Shown: positions 1 through 9,195 of the stretch, piece after piece
Numbering within the stretch: the stretch's first letter is position 1
How the letters are laid out: the number at the start of each line of letters is the position of its first letter
Assembly: GCA_003249255.1 (NCBI GenBank)
Contig: QKJP01000028.1
Location: 1-54,489 of the forward strand
Source of the DNA: Bacteroidales bacterium
Lineage (GTDB): Bacteria; Bacteroidota; Bacteroidia; Bacteroidales; Marinilabiliaceae
Length of the DNA stretch: 54,489 bases
Direction of reading: 5' to 3'
Notes under the pieces: generated by a model
Seen by the model: only the letters and a program-made list of their open reading frames with translations
Told to the model about the DNA's origin: nothing
Database searches by the model: none
Translations under genes and position numbers: made by a program

Positions 1-199
1 CAGACATTAGTGCCCTTCATTTTATTTACATAATAATATTACAAAAATGGGGAAAAATACTGACAATTCCTCTATATGGGGAATTACACCCTGTAAGTAA
101 ATGAAAAATAAAACTTTACAATATTAGCTTGACGGCTATGGCGTCGGGCAGGTCTGTGTTTAAATCATTATGCGTAAAAACAGATATACGTATAAATTT

Positions 200-3100
200 T
201 CATTTCCTATAATCTTTAGGCGTAGCCCCATATTCTTTTTTAAAGCTTTTGGCAAAATGAGTGTAATCCAGGAAAGCGGTCTTATTCATGATTTCATCGA
301 TTGATAATTTATTTTCGATCAATAATTGTTCTGCGAGTTTTAGGCGCTGTATTCTGATGTGAGATTTAGGTGTTGTTCCTAATAGGTATTTAAATTTTCG
401 AATTAGAGTTGATGTAGAAACATGGCAAGTATCAGCTAATAGTTCTATGGAATAATCCGGATTGGCAAGGTTGGAGAAGATGCTCTCTTGAGCTTTTTTG
501 ATAAAGCGTCGGTCTAAAGGTGAATTTTCTGACAGTTGTACTTTTGATCTTGGTGCACGTTTAATCTTTTCATGCCTGCTTTCTATAAGTTTAAAGATGG
601 CCATGATCTGCATCTTAAGGACTTCAAAACTAAAAGGTTTGGTGATGTATGCATCGGCGCCATATTCGTATCCTTCTATTTTGTGTTCATCTAGTGATTT
701 TGCTGTTAGTAATACCACGGGGATGTGTGAGGTTTCAATGTGAGATTTTATTTCCCGGCAAAATTCAAGTCCTGATTTTTGTGGCATCATCACATCCGAG
801 ATGATTAAATCGGGAAAATGTCGCAAGCATAATTCAGAAGCTTCTTTTCCGTTTTTAGCTTCCATAATAATGAAATCCGACTTTAAATTGTTTGCCAAAA
901 ACTCTCTTAAATCATCATTGTCTTCGGCAATTAGTATCTTTTTTAGTTCTTTTCCACCGGAGGAGTTTAAGGTGCTGTTAGGTGCAGAGTTTCTGAGTTG
1001 GTTGTTAAGTGGATTATAGACTAATTCAATGCTCGAGTCATCTTCATTATTGGATGAGGAAATGTGAGCTGGTATTTCTACTCTAAAATTAGTCCCAAAA
1101 CCTTCTTTACTGTTCACGCTAATTGTTCCTTTATGAAGTTCAATCATTTCTTTGGAAAGAGCTAAACCAATTCCGGAACTGATATGACTTAAACCCTCAA
1201 TTTTATGGGCTTGATAAAAGCGGGTGAAAATTGCTGCTTGTTTATCTTCTGCAATCCCAATCCCAGAATCTGAAACCTGAATTTGAACCGAGTTTATAAG
1301 GTGCTGAATTGAGAAGATAATTTTTTTGCCTTCGGGAGTGTATTTAAAGGCGTTAGACAATAAATTATGGAAAACTTTTTCAATTTTATCCTTGTCCAGT
1401 TCAATGATACTTTGTGATCTATCAGCTTTAAATTCAAAATGAATTCCTTTTTTTTGAGCCAGAATTTTAAACGAATCAAAAATTTCTTTTCCCAATTGAA
1501 CTAAATCTGTTTTAACGGTATTAAGGCTTAATTGACCTTGATCCATTTTTCTGAAATCAATCAGTTGATTAATAAGTCTTAGCAATAAGTCAATATTTCG
1601 TTGTCCAATGGTAAAATATTTTTCTTTTTCTGAATCGGATTGATTTTTTAAGAGGGCTTTTAATTCTTCAAAACAGAGCTTGATTAAAGATAGCGGGGTG
1701 CGAAACTCATGAGAAATATTGGTAAAGAACTGAAGTCTTTCTTTTGAGAATTCCATAATTTTCTCTTTCTCAAAGCGTTCCATTTCGATGGTGTTTTGCA
1801 TATGGAGTTTGGTGCGATAATATCTTTTGTAAGCTAAAAGCATAAGTATTAACCCCATGCAATAAATTAAGTAGGCCCATGTGCTTTGATAAAAGGGTGG
1901 AGTAATATGAATGGCAATAGTTTTATCGTTTGGATTCCATACGCCATCAGGATTTGCAGCATTAAGTAAGAAGGTGTATTTGCCGGGTTTGATGCTGGTG
2001 TATTTTGCAAATCGAAGATTCGCATTAGAATATTGCCAATCTTTATCAAAACCATCTAGTTTGTAGCGGTATTTTATTTTGGAAGGATTAGAATAATAAA
2101 GGCCTGTAAAGAAAAGTGAGAAACTGTTTTCAGAATGTTTTAAAGTGATTTGCGCTGTTTTATCTATTGATTTATGAAGAAGTACTCTGCCGTTTATTTT
2201 TTCGCCGGCATTAATTGACTGGTTTAAAATTTGTAACTCGGAAAAAACTATGGTTGGAGGGGTGTTGTCTGAAGTTATTTCGTTTGGATAGAATACATTA
2301 AAGCCACTTACTCCTCCAAATATCATTTGTCCGTCGTATAATTTGCAGCAAGAATGAGGTCCGAATTCATTGTTTTGTAAACCGTCAAATATATCGTAGT
2401 TGCTGATATTTAATGTTTGAAGGTTAATTTTACTAATTCCATTATTGGAGGAAACCCACAAGTTGTTTTGTTCATCTTCCAGAATTCCCTTTATCATTCC
2501 ATTGGGTAAACCTTGAGTAGTTGTAATGCGGTTAAAATTACCTTCTGTTTCGTTGTACACATTAAGTCCTCCGCCTAAAGTGCCTATTACAATTTTGTTT
2601 TGTGAAGTCTCAAATAAAGTAAACGGGTAGTTGTTGCTTATTGAAGTAGAATCTAACGGATTGTGAAAGAAGTTGATGAACCGAGGTGTTGATTTATACT
2701 TTTCTTCCTCAGGCAATAGGCAAAGTCCGTTATCCGTTGCAACCCAAATTCTATTTTTGGAATCACATAAAATGTCTGTTACATTAAGAGACGGAAAATC
2801 TGTGTTCTCTTTTTGTGGAAGGAAACTTGATTTTTCATCTTTTGAGATGGAATAGCGTATTAAACCACCTCCGTGAATTCCAAACCATACTAAATCACCA
2901 TCTTGAACAAACACATTGGTGTATTTAAGATGGGAGGTGTACATGTTTAAAATAGCCTTAAAGGATGAATTTATTTTGGGATTAACAGCAATGTTGAAAT
3001 TCTCGTCGCTTGTAGCAAAAAAAGTTTCGGGTTTACCATTAAGGTTGAGTTCTGCAATGTCTTTTACATGTCCTAAATTCAGTTCTGATTGATCGTAGTT

Positions 3101-4258
3101 AATGAATCCGGTTGAAAATTGTTTTTCATTTCTCAAGGGTAAAACCGAAAGACCTGAGTATCTGGTGCCGAACCATATGTTTTTATTTCGATCTTCATAG
3201 ATTTTGGTAAGATTGTTTGCTGCAATACTACCGTCTATATCTTTTGCGCTGTAATGTTGAAACTTTTTGCGATTAGGATTGTATTGAGCAATTCCACTAC
3301 CTTCAAGACCAATCCAGATAATACCTTGGTTGTCTTTAAATAAAGTTTTAATGCTGTTACCGCCTCGGGAGGTTTTGTCATCCCCAAAAGTAAAGTGGTT
3401 TTCTAATTCAAAAGGGATTTTTTCGGTGGTAGGTTTGAATTTATACAAGCCGGAATGGGCACCAAACCATAAATAACCTTCATTGTCTAATGTTATCGAT
3501 GAGCCACTTTTATCTGTAATTGAATGGGTGATGTTGTTTGAGTCTGTATAAGATACGCCTTGGAAACCTGCTGTTATATAACCCGATTGGTAAGGCAGAA
3601 TTGATTGAACATTCTTATTGCCTTTTTCTTTGAAATAAGAGAATGAAACAGTGTTGCTGAGGTGTTTAACTTCGATAATTTGGTAGTAATGATTGAGCAG
3701 GAGGGAGGAAGAGTCATTTAACAGTAAGGCACAACTAACGCGGTTGAAATTTACAGACTCTTGGTTGTTGTTGGTGTATTTCTGATAACTTATTTTAGCG
3801 CCTCGCCTATCTAATGCCACAAAACTATTTAGGCAGGTAATGTAAGTCATTTGCTTGCAATGTGATATTTGAATGATAGGCTCATCAAAGGATAGGTATG
3901 GGCTCAAACTATCATGATAAATAAAACGGTTGGTAGCCAAATCAAAACGGTCAATGGTATTACTTGCGGTGCTAATCCATAAAATCCCGTTTTCATCTTC
4001 CGAAATGAGTTTAGTACGGTTGTTACTCATTCCGGGATTCTCTATTCCGGGTCTAAATACTTTAAACTCATAACCATCATACCTGTTGAGGCCATCATGG
4101 GTACAGAACCATAGGAAACCTTCAGAATCCTGAAAGATATTGGTGACATCATTTTGAGACAATCCATGCTTAGTGTTAAGTCTATCGAAATGGTAATCAG
4201 TTGCTAATAAATTAAAAGGCAGGCAAACTAAACAAAGATAAATCCAAAATAGTTTCAT
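200..4258 (-). CDS. Hybrid two-component system sensor/regulator (HTCS), AraC output
   Basis: 1352 residues. This is the one-piece sensor-regulator that Bacteroidota use to switch on glycan-utilisation genes. A signal peptide (about 1-19) is followed by a two-component-propeller sensor with many WxG/ILWIS-type blades (about 25-690), a Y_Y_Y domain (about 700-790) and one membrane helix (about 793-812). The cytoplasmic part has a HisKA domain with the SHEFRTP box (phospho-acceptor His850), an HATPase with the DSGIGIA box (near 1000), a receiver domain whose Asp is D1155 (SDVMMP) and an AraC-type helix-turn-helix (about 1255-1352). The sensor would bind an oligosaccharide in the periplasm and the AraC part would bind DNA. 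All key residues are present, so the gene looks intact. No SusC/SusD pair lies beside it. The agar-linked genes at 4.8-8.7 kb or 23-36 kb are possible targets, but the ligand is unknown. Confidence 0.95.
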   Translation of the reverse strand: MKLFWIYLCLVCLPFNLLATDYHFDRLNTKHGLSQNDVTNIFQDSEGFLWFCTHDGLNRYDGYEFKVFRPGIENPGMSNNRTKLISEDENGILWISTASNTIDRFDLATNRFIYHDSLSPYLSFDEPIIQISHCKQMTYITCLNSFVALDRRGAKISYQKYTNNNQESVNFNRVSCALLLNDSSSLLLNHYYQIIEVKHLSNTVSFSYFKEKGNKNVQSILPYQSGYITAGFQGVSYTDSNNITHSITDKSGSSITLDNEGYLWFGAHSGLYKFKPTTEKIPFELENHFTFGDDKTSRGGNSIKTLFKDNQGIIWIGLEGSGIAQYNPNRKKFQHYSAKDIDGSIAANNLTKIYEDRNKNIWFGTRYSGLSVLPLRNEKQFSTGFINYDQSELNLGHVKDIAELNLNGKPETFFATSDENFNIAVNPKINSSFKAILNMYTSHLKYTNVFVQDGDLVWFGIHGGGLIRYSISKDEKSSFLPQKENTDFPSLNVTDILCDSKNRIWVATDNGLCLLPEEEKYKSTPRFINFFHNPLDSTSISNNYPFTLFETSQNKIVIGTLGGGLNVYNETEGNFNRITTTQGLPNGMIKGILEDEQNNLWVSSNNGISKINLQTLNISNYDIFDGLQNNEFGPHSCCKLYDGQMIFGGVSGFNVFYPNEITSDNTPPTIVFSELQILNQSINAGEKINGRVLLHKSIDKTAQITLKHSENSFSLFFTGLYYSNPSKIKYRYKLDGFDKDWQYSNANLRFAKYTSIKPGKYTFLLNAANPDGVWNPNDKTIAIHITPPFYQSTWAYLIYCMGLILMLLAYKRYYRTKLHMQNTIEMERFEKEKIMEFSKERLQFFTNISHEFRTPLSLIKLCFEELKALLKNQSDSEKEKYFTIGQRNIDLLLRLINQLIDFRKMDQGQLSLNTVKTDLVQLGKEIFDSFKILAQKKGIHFEFKADRSQSIIELDKDKIEKVFHNLLSNAFKYTPEGKKIIFSIQHLINSVQIQVSDSGIGIAEDKQAAIFTRFYQAHKIEGLSHISSGIGLALSKEMIELHKGTISVNSKEGFGTNFRVEIPAHISSSNNEDDSSIELVYNPLNNQLRNSAPNSTLNSSGGKELKKILIAEDNDDLREFLANNLKSDFIIMEAKNGKEASELCLRHFPDLIISDVMMPQKSGLEFCREIKSHIETSHIPVVLLTAKSLDEHKIEGYEYGADAYITKPFSFEVLKMQIMAIFKLIESRHEKIKRAPRSKVQLSENSPLDRRFIKKAQESIFSNLANPDYSIELLADTCHVSTSTLIRKFKYLLGTTPKSHIRIQRLKLAEQLLIENKLSIDEIMNKTAFLDYTHFAKSFKKEYGATPKDYRK

Positions 4259-4373
4259 TCCTAAATAATGACTTTAAAAGGTTGGAAAGAAAGTCTATTA
4301 GTCAAATTATCTTTTTCTGTTAAGATTGGTGCTAATACGACTCCTGTAAAGATAGCCATATTAATTAAATCAA

Positions 4374-4700
4374 TAGAGGTAAGTAGTTAAATGCTTATCA
4401 ATAGTAAGCTTACGTTAGCATCAAGCCAAGTTTCTGGGGAGTATTTTATATTAATACCGATAAATGCAAAAAGGTAATAAGGTTGTTTTGTTGTGAATTA
4501 TATTCTACTGAGGTGCCTTCGGCTAACTAAAAATAAGGTTATTAAACCTTATAACTATACAATCTTAGTAGTTATTAAATTGTAAAAATAGTAACCTTAT
4601 CATTTTATACTCCACATGTTTCCGAATTGATCCGATTTCGCCCACTTTGGGGCTTTTTTAGATTTATGCAGCAATGTATGTACTTATCTACCGACCTCAA
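4374..4700 (+). repeat. Repeat element copy A (conserved ends, variable core)
   Basis: The left end, 4374-4424, matches the reverse complement of 54248-54298 at 48 of 51 positions and contains the palindrome GTAAGCTTAC. The right end, 4638-4700, matches the reverse complement of 54018-54081 with about five substitutions and one indel. It contains GCCC-ACTTTG-GGGC followed by six T, which resembles an intrinsic terminator. The core between the ends (4425-4637) has no visible similarity to the core of the other copy. The element fills most of the 521-nt gene-free stretch between the sensor gene and the next gene. Its nature is unknown: a small non-autonomous mobile element, a structured RNA gene or a recombination site are all possible. 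Confidence 0.7.
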
Positions 4701-4719
4701 TAAATCAAATTAGAATCAT

Positions 4720-4762
4720 AAAAAGCTGCTCCGAAGTAATACACTTCAAAGAGCGGCTTTTT
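4720..4762 (-). terminator. Intrinsic terminator after the Ig-like T9SS protein gene
   Basis: Stem AAAAAGCtGCTC (4720-4731) pairs with GAGCgGCTTTTT (4751-4762). A second inner stem is GAAGT (4733-4737) with ACTTC (4743-4747). Read on the minus strand it lies just past the stop codon at 4780 and ends in a T run. Confidence 0.75.
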
Positions 4763-4779
4763 TGCGAAAGGAAAGTTAT

Positions 4780-6642
4780 TTAGTTTGTTATTGTAATGCG
4801 CGATTGGTAGGTAGTTTGAGGGTTTTTAAGCGTAACAATGTATATGCCTGCTTTTAGTTTATTTAGGTTTAAGGGCACTGAGTTGTTTGTATTGGCTTGA
4901 ACCGATGAGGTGTAAATCTCAGAACCAGAAAGATTTAAAACACTTAATTTATAGTTTCCTGCCGTAATTTTTTCAGCCGAAACTTCACCTGTTTTTGTGG
5001 GATTAGGATATAACTTCATTTCCTCAGTAGGTGATAATATATTTTCTATACCTGCCGAATTCCTTAAGATTTTAATAGGATTGATTCCATAATCAACAGT
5101 TACATCTTTTGAATTATTATACGATACAAATAAGAAATAAAAATTACCAGTTGCCAGATCTTCAGTAGCAGTAACTCCTTCTAAAGGAATGCTTACGGAG
5201 GTAGAGCCTGATTGAGATCCTGCAACCGATGTCTCAACTATATTGTAAGTTTCTTTGATTACGGTCCATTTGGGGTTTAGTTCTCTTAACCAAAATTTAA
5301 TGCCATCTTTTACAGTAGCGAAATTACCGGCATGGTAATTACAGCTTACTTCCATTGAACCACCAACTATAAAATTACCGGGTACATATTTGCTATCGAT
5401 ATCAAAAGAAACAGTGGGTTCAACAAATTTTTCAATTTCGATGCTTGCTTCGTCATAAATGGCATCATTTGCAATTGAAGTGGCTCGTATGCTAACACTA
5501 CCTGAAGTAAGGGTAGTAACTTTACCGGTATTTTCGTCAACTGATGCAATTTCGGTATTGCTGCTCGACCATTTAACCGAAGGATCATCTGCGTTTTTAG
5601 GTAGAGCGGTTGCTGTTAGTTCTACTTCGCTACCTTCTACAACATAATTTGTTTGTGGTGTTATAGAAATAGAGTTGACAGGAATTGCATACCAATCGAT
5701 GATAGAAACTTCGCACGTTGCAGTTAGATCATTTGAAGTGCTTGATGCAGTAATGGTTGCACTTTCTCCGGATAATCCCACTGCGGTAATTAAGCCAAAT
5801 TCATCAACTGTTAATACTTTGTCGTTAGAAGTAGACCAGGTTACTTTTTTTCGAGCATTAGTAGGCTCTGCCAAAATATCAAGAGTGATCGTGGTACCAA
5901 CTCTTACCTCCGCCGGATTAGGGTTCAGCGCCAGGCTTGTTGGATCTACCAGACCAAGCCCCGGTTGATAGATATTGCTATTGGCAGCTGCAATATCGAT
6001 GTTGGTAACGTTTAGTGTTAGAGATTCTTCATAAAAAAGTAAGTAATCGATACTACATCCTTGTGCACGACCCGACATGGTAAAGGTGTATTCTTCTCCT
6101 TCAATGAGTTTATAAACAACCTTATCAAGAAAGCGTTGTCCATCTATATGAGCTTCAAGACTATGCATTGATCCCCATACACGTACACCGCGGCCCCAGA
6201 ATTTATGATCTGTTTCAAGGATTTCTTTCGGATATTTACAGGCTGTAGCATAGTTACCTTCTAGTCTGACGTAGGTATCGTTTCGCTTGTCGCCCGGTTC
6301 ATCATCTTTTAGTGGCTGGTACATGCGCATGGCTAGGCGGTAATTAGCAGTTTTAGGACAAGTAAAGGTGTAAGTTAAAGGTGAAGTTGCACTTCCTCCA
6401 TTAAGATTATTTCCGGTAAACTCTAGGTAATCTTCACCTAAAGGCTTCACATCACCATCGCCATAATATGCGGGGTCTTCGGGAGTGCGTTTAACCCATA
6501 GTCCTAGATCTGAGCTGGTTTCATCTGCTTCTATAACGATGTAGTTATCGCCATATTCAACTTGGGGTGTTATTTCTGAAAATACATTGCCTATTAAAAT
6601 GAAGAATAAGAACAGGCTCATGATGATTTTGGATTTTTTCAT
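4780..6642 (-). CDS. Secreted Ig-like (Big_2) protein with T9SS sorting domain
   Basis: 620 residues. A signal peptide (about 1-22) precedes an N-terminal beta-sandwich-like domain (about 25-215) that starts YIVIEADE and ends in SIDYLLFYEES. This layout recurs in the middle domain of the frameshifted protein at 31.4-34.2 kb, so it is probably a carbohydrate-binding type module. Two bacterial Ig-like group 2 domains follow, with the typical VTWSTSND and VKWSSSNTEIASVD signatures (about 235-405), then an undefined domain (about 408-530) and a T9SS sorting domain beginning LYPNPT (about 545-620). It should be exported through the outer membrane and held on the surface. No catalytic motif is visible. 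It may be co-regulated with the DUF5060 protein gene 200 nt upstream on the same strand. Function beyond surface binding is not assignable. Confidence 0.88.
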   Translation of the reverse strand: MKKSKIIMSLFLFFILIGNVFSEITPQVEYGDNYIVIEADETSSDLGLWVKRTPEDPAYYGDGDVKPLGEDYLEFTGNNLNGGSATSPLTYTFTCPKTANYRLAMRMYQPLKDDEPGDKRNDTYVRLEGNYATACKYPKEILETDHKFWGRGVRVWGSMHSLEAHIDGQRFLDKVVYKLIEGEEYTFTMSGRAQGCSIDYLLFYEESLTLNVTNIDIAAANSNIYQPGLGLVDPTSLALNPNPAEVRVGTTITLDILAEPTNARKKVTWSTSNDKVLTVDEFGLITAVGLSGESATITASSTSNDLTATCEVSIIDWYAIPVNSISITPQTNYVVEGSEVELTATALPKNADDPSVKWSSSNTEIASVDENTGKVTTLTSGSVSIRATSIANDAIYDEASIEIEKFVEPTVSFDIDSKYVPGNFIVGGSMEVSCNYHAGNFATVKDGIKFWLRELNPKWTVIKETYNIVETSVAGSQSGSTSVSIPLEGVTATEDLATGNFYFLFVSYNNSKDVTVDYGINPIKILRNSAGIENILSPTEEMKLYPNPTKTGEVSAEKITAGNYKLSVLNLSGSEIYTSSVQANTNNSVPLNLNKLKAGIYIVTLKNPQTTYQSRITITN

Positions 6643-6745
6643 GATAATTTAATTTTTGTTGAATTGTAGTTATGTGTGATTTTGAAAATTAATTGTCTGC
6701 AATTATGTAAAATGCAAAAGAGATTGGGATAAGGTCAAAAATCAT

Positions 6746-6803
6746 CAACGCAGAGACACAAAAGCACAGAGTTTATGATGTGAAACGCTGTGTCTCTGTG
6801 TTG
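6746..6803. repeat. Hairpin repeat of the CAACACAGAGACAC family
   Basis: The arms CAACGCAGAGACACA (6746-6760) and TGTGTCTCTGTGTTG (6789-6803) are complementary with one mismatch. Related sequences lie at 12468-12532 and 23211-23273. It sits in the gap between two minus-strand genes. Confidence 0.6.
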
Positions 6804-6843
6804 AGAGAATTGTGCGTAAAACGGAAATACATATTTTCAATTG

Positions 6844-8661
6844 TTACTTTCGGTATTGGAAATCTTTTGCTCGTATTAATACTGCCCAATCCTCATTGCT
6901 TGGGGTGGCTCCTAAAAATACCTTTTCACCACCTTCAATTTTTTTGACAGCACCGTTAATTAGCGGGCCTCCTGTGCGAGGGTTGTACCAACTGATGGTG
7001 TAATTTCCTGCTGGTAAATCAATGCTACAGTCGCCGCCAGACTTAAGATAAGCTGCATATATTTCGCCCGGTTTCCCTAATACATAAGTATCCTGAAGTG
7101 ATAAAATTCCTTCCATATTTTCCATTTCATGGAAGGGGAGGTAGGTGTTGAAAAAGTCGAGGGCATGTTTGCAGTACTCCCAAGATTTATCGCGCGATCT
7201 AAAATCTTCGCATTTTAAATCGCTGTGTTCATGTTTGTAGCCGAAGTAATATTCTACACCGGCACCACCTGCCATTAAGTTTCCCCACAGGGTGCATTTT
7301 CTTATGTCGTGTTTGTTTTGTGTACCTTCCCAACTATCTGGTGGCACACCTTCCTCAGGACCACCTTGTTCATCGTTCGCTACGATCCATTTTCGACCGG
7401 CTTTGGTAGAGAGCTCAATCCATTTGCGAGTCTCGTTATACGCACCGGTGTAATGCATTTGCATGGATGCACCTGTAACCGCCGAATTATTTCCAAGAAG
7501 TGGAGTGTATATGCGGTCGTGCTCTTCTATGCTGCCACCGGTATGAATGACCAGGTTATGATGGTAAGGATCATTTTTTTCAAAATATCTCGATGCAGCT
7601 ATTCGTTCTTCATGTGTTTGTTTAACCACATCTTCACCAAATGTGCAGCCTGATTCTTCACCTAAATTCCAGTTTAATGCCAGATGATGACCAAAGCGAG
7701 CAAGGAGTTCCCGGTAATAGAGTTTACGCTCAACGCCTAATGCTCCATTGTCAAAAAGACATTCATTTTCTACTTCCTGCATTTTAAAATGTAAGTGCAA
7801 GCCTTTCGATTGGGCATGGTCAAACAATATTTCCCACTGATCGAGTTTAGAGCAATCAAAACGTGTGTAAACACTATCGTTAATGAACGGATAAACATTT
7901 TTATCATCCCCTATGATGTTCATGGTTAAAAAAGAAATGGTATTAGCCCCTTTGCCCGAAAGATAATTCATGGCACCAATAAGGCCTTTGCCTTTTCCGT
8001 TTTTCCATGTCGGGTCATTTTTAGTCCAGTCTTTTACATGGGCTGACCAATTTTTTCTTAATCCGCTAATATTTGGTGTGTTATCAATGTCTTCATAAGC
8101 TAATAGGTTTTCAGGAGAATCTGGACCAGCCTTTAAAAAATATTCATGGCTTCCCTCAAATTGGAGATAGCGTTCGCCGACATAATTTAAGTGTCCTTTA
8201 GCCCTAAAGTCCGGTGCTTTCTTATCGGAAGGATTTATGAAAAAGGAACCACTTGAATTATCTAATGGTAAAACTGCTTTTCCTGCATCAATAGCCTCGT
8301 TAATTGCTACTTCTTTTCCTTCCCTAAAACGAATGGTGTAAGTCCATAACCCTTCGCTTGGTGGAGAAAAATGAATGCGCCAAATATTTCCGGCTGTAGC
8401 TCCTGTATTTGCAGCATTTCCATCTGCGGCAAAATATCCGGGTACCGTATATTTTTCTGATCCATTATAAAAGATTCCGCTTACCTTATAATTCAGAAAT
8501 GGATTGTTAAGATCTTCTTCATTACTAGAAGGGCCATTTACCTCTAAGGTTATTTTATGCCAGGTTTTGAGTTCACCCGAAACTTTCACCGGATTGCTTG
8601 AACAGGCATTCAATAATGCCAAACACAAAACAGTGACATTAATTAACGTGAAATTATTCAT
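6844..8661 (-). CDS. DUF5060-type lipoprotein, putative glycoside hydrolase
   Basis: 605 residues. The N-terminus ends in a lipobox (LLNAC, Cys about 20), so it should be a lipoprotein. Residues about 30-125 form a DUF5060-like beta-sandwich (GIFYNG, GNIWRIHFSPP, GLWTYTIRF). The middle part looks like a (beta/alpha)8 hydrolase of the DUF4038/GH140-like kind, with NWNLGEESG and WIVANDEQGG supplying candidate catalytic acids. The C-terminus (about 515-600; GNYTISWYNPRTGG) resembles the collagen-binding-like domain that closes many such enzymes. These proteins are common in loci for marine algal polysaccharides. The substrate cannot be read from the sequence, but the GH86 and GH117 genes nearby make a red-algal galactan plausible. 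Confidence 0.82.
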   Translation of the reverse strand: MNNFTLINVTVLCLALLNACSSNPVKVSGELKTWHKITLEVNGPSSNEEDLNNPFLNYKVSGIFYNGSEKYTVPGYFAADGNAANTGATAGNIWRIHFSPPSEGLWTYTIRFREGKEVAINEAIDAGKAVLPLDNSSGSFFINPSDKKAPDFRAKGHLNYVGERYLQFEGSHEYFLKAGPDSPENLLAYEDIDNTPNISGLRKNWSAHVKDWTKNDPTWKNGKGKGLIGAMNYLSGKGANTISFLTMNIIGDDKNVYPFINDSVYTRFDCSKLDQWEILFDHAQSKGLHLHFKMQEVENECLFDNGALGVERKLYYRELLARFGHHLALNWNLGEESGCTFGEDVVKQTHEERIAASRYFEKNDPYHHNLVIHTGGSIEEHDRIYTPLLGNNSAVTGASMQMHYTGAYNETRKWIELSTKAGRKWIVANDEQGGPEEGVPPDSWEGTQNKHDIRKCTLWGNLMAGGAGVEYYFGYKHEHSDLKCEDFRSRDKSWEYCKHALDFFNTYLPFHEMENMEGILSLQDTYVLGKPGEIYAAYLKSGGDCSIDLPAGNYTISWYNPRTGGPLINGAVKKIEGGEKVFLGATPSNEDWAVLIRAKDFQYRK

Positions 8662-9195
8662 ACGATGTGATGTTGAAAAATAAATATTCGCAAAAATAAC
8701 GGGTTAGAGTAGGGTGAACTAGAAGGAAAATTTCAAAAAAAAGGCTGAAATTGTCAATCTTACTTTTTTTACTAAAAAGTAGTCTTGTGTGTTGAGCTTG
8801 TTATTAAGTTTCAGTAATGATGATAGTTATGTTTCCGTTGAGTAGTTTTTGATGAGTTGGTTAAAGCGTTAATGGTGTTGATAGTTCTTGTAACCTACCA
8901 CACGTTTCACGCAAGATTTTGTGATAGCTAACTTTTTTGTTTTCTGCTTTTAATATTGCCCGAGATTTCCATTCTATTCTCATCAAAAAAATATTAAAAA
9001 ATGTTAATCATCTTTTATGCTAATTGTAAGATATGGCGGATGGTAAATATGTAAATACTTACTACAACTACATCATGTGTTTTTTTAATACAGAAATGGT
9101 CTATGTAAAAAACACTTGGAGAGTAAATTTAGAATCAGCTAATAGATTTGGGAATCAGACAGTGCATTTGAACAATCAGCTAAACATTAAATCAC
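8662..9195. other. 534-nt intergenic region between divergent genes
   Basis: This stretch separates a minus-strand and a plus-strand gene and must hold promoters for both. A hairpin TACTTTTT/AAAAAGTA lies at 8761-8781. A short reading frame (9033-9287) runs out of it into the next gene in another frame, has no recognisable features and is not annotated as a gene. Confidence 0.5.
9143..9150 (+). promoter_or_regulatory. Candidate -7 box (TAGATTTG) for the Cys-repeat protein gene
   Basis: TAGATTTG matches the Bacteroidota -7 consensus TAnnTTTG exactly and lies 45 nt before the ATG at 9196. No good TTTG -33 box is seen at the usual spacing. Confidence 0.4.

Noticed and set aside
67-87. Short dyad AATTCC / GGGGAATT at the left edge
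   Set aside because: It is brief, partly G-U, with no T run. Nothing else in the first 199 bases is recognisable.
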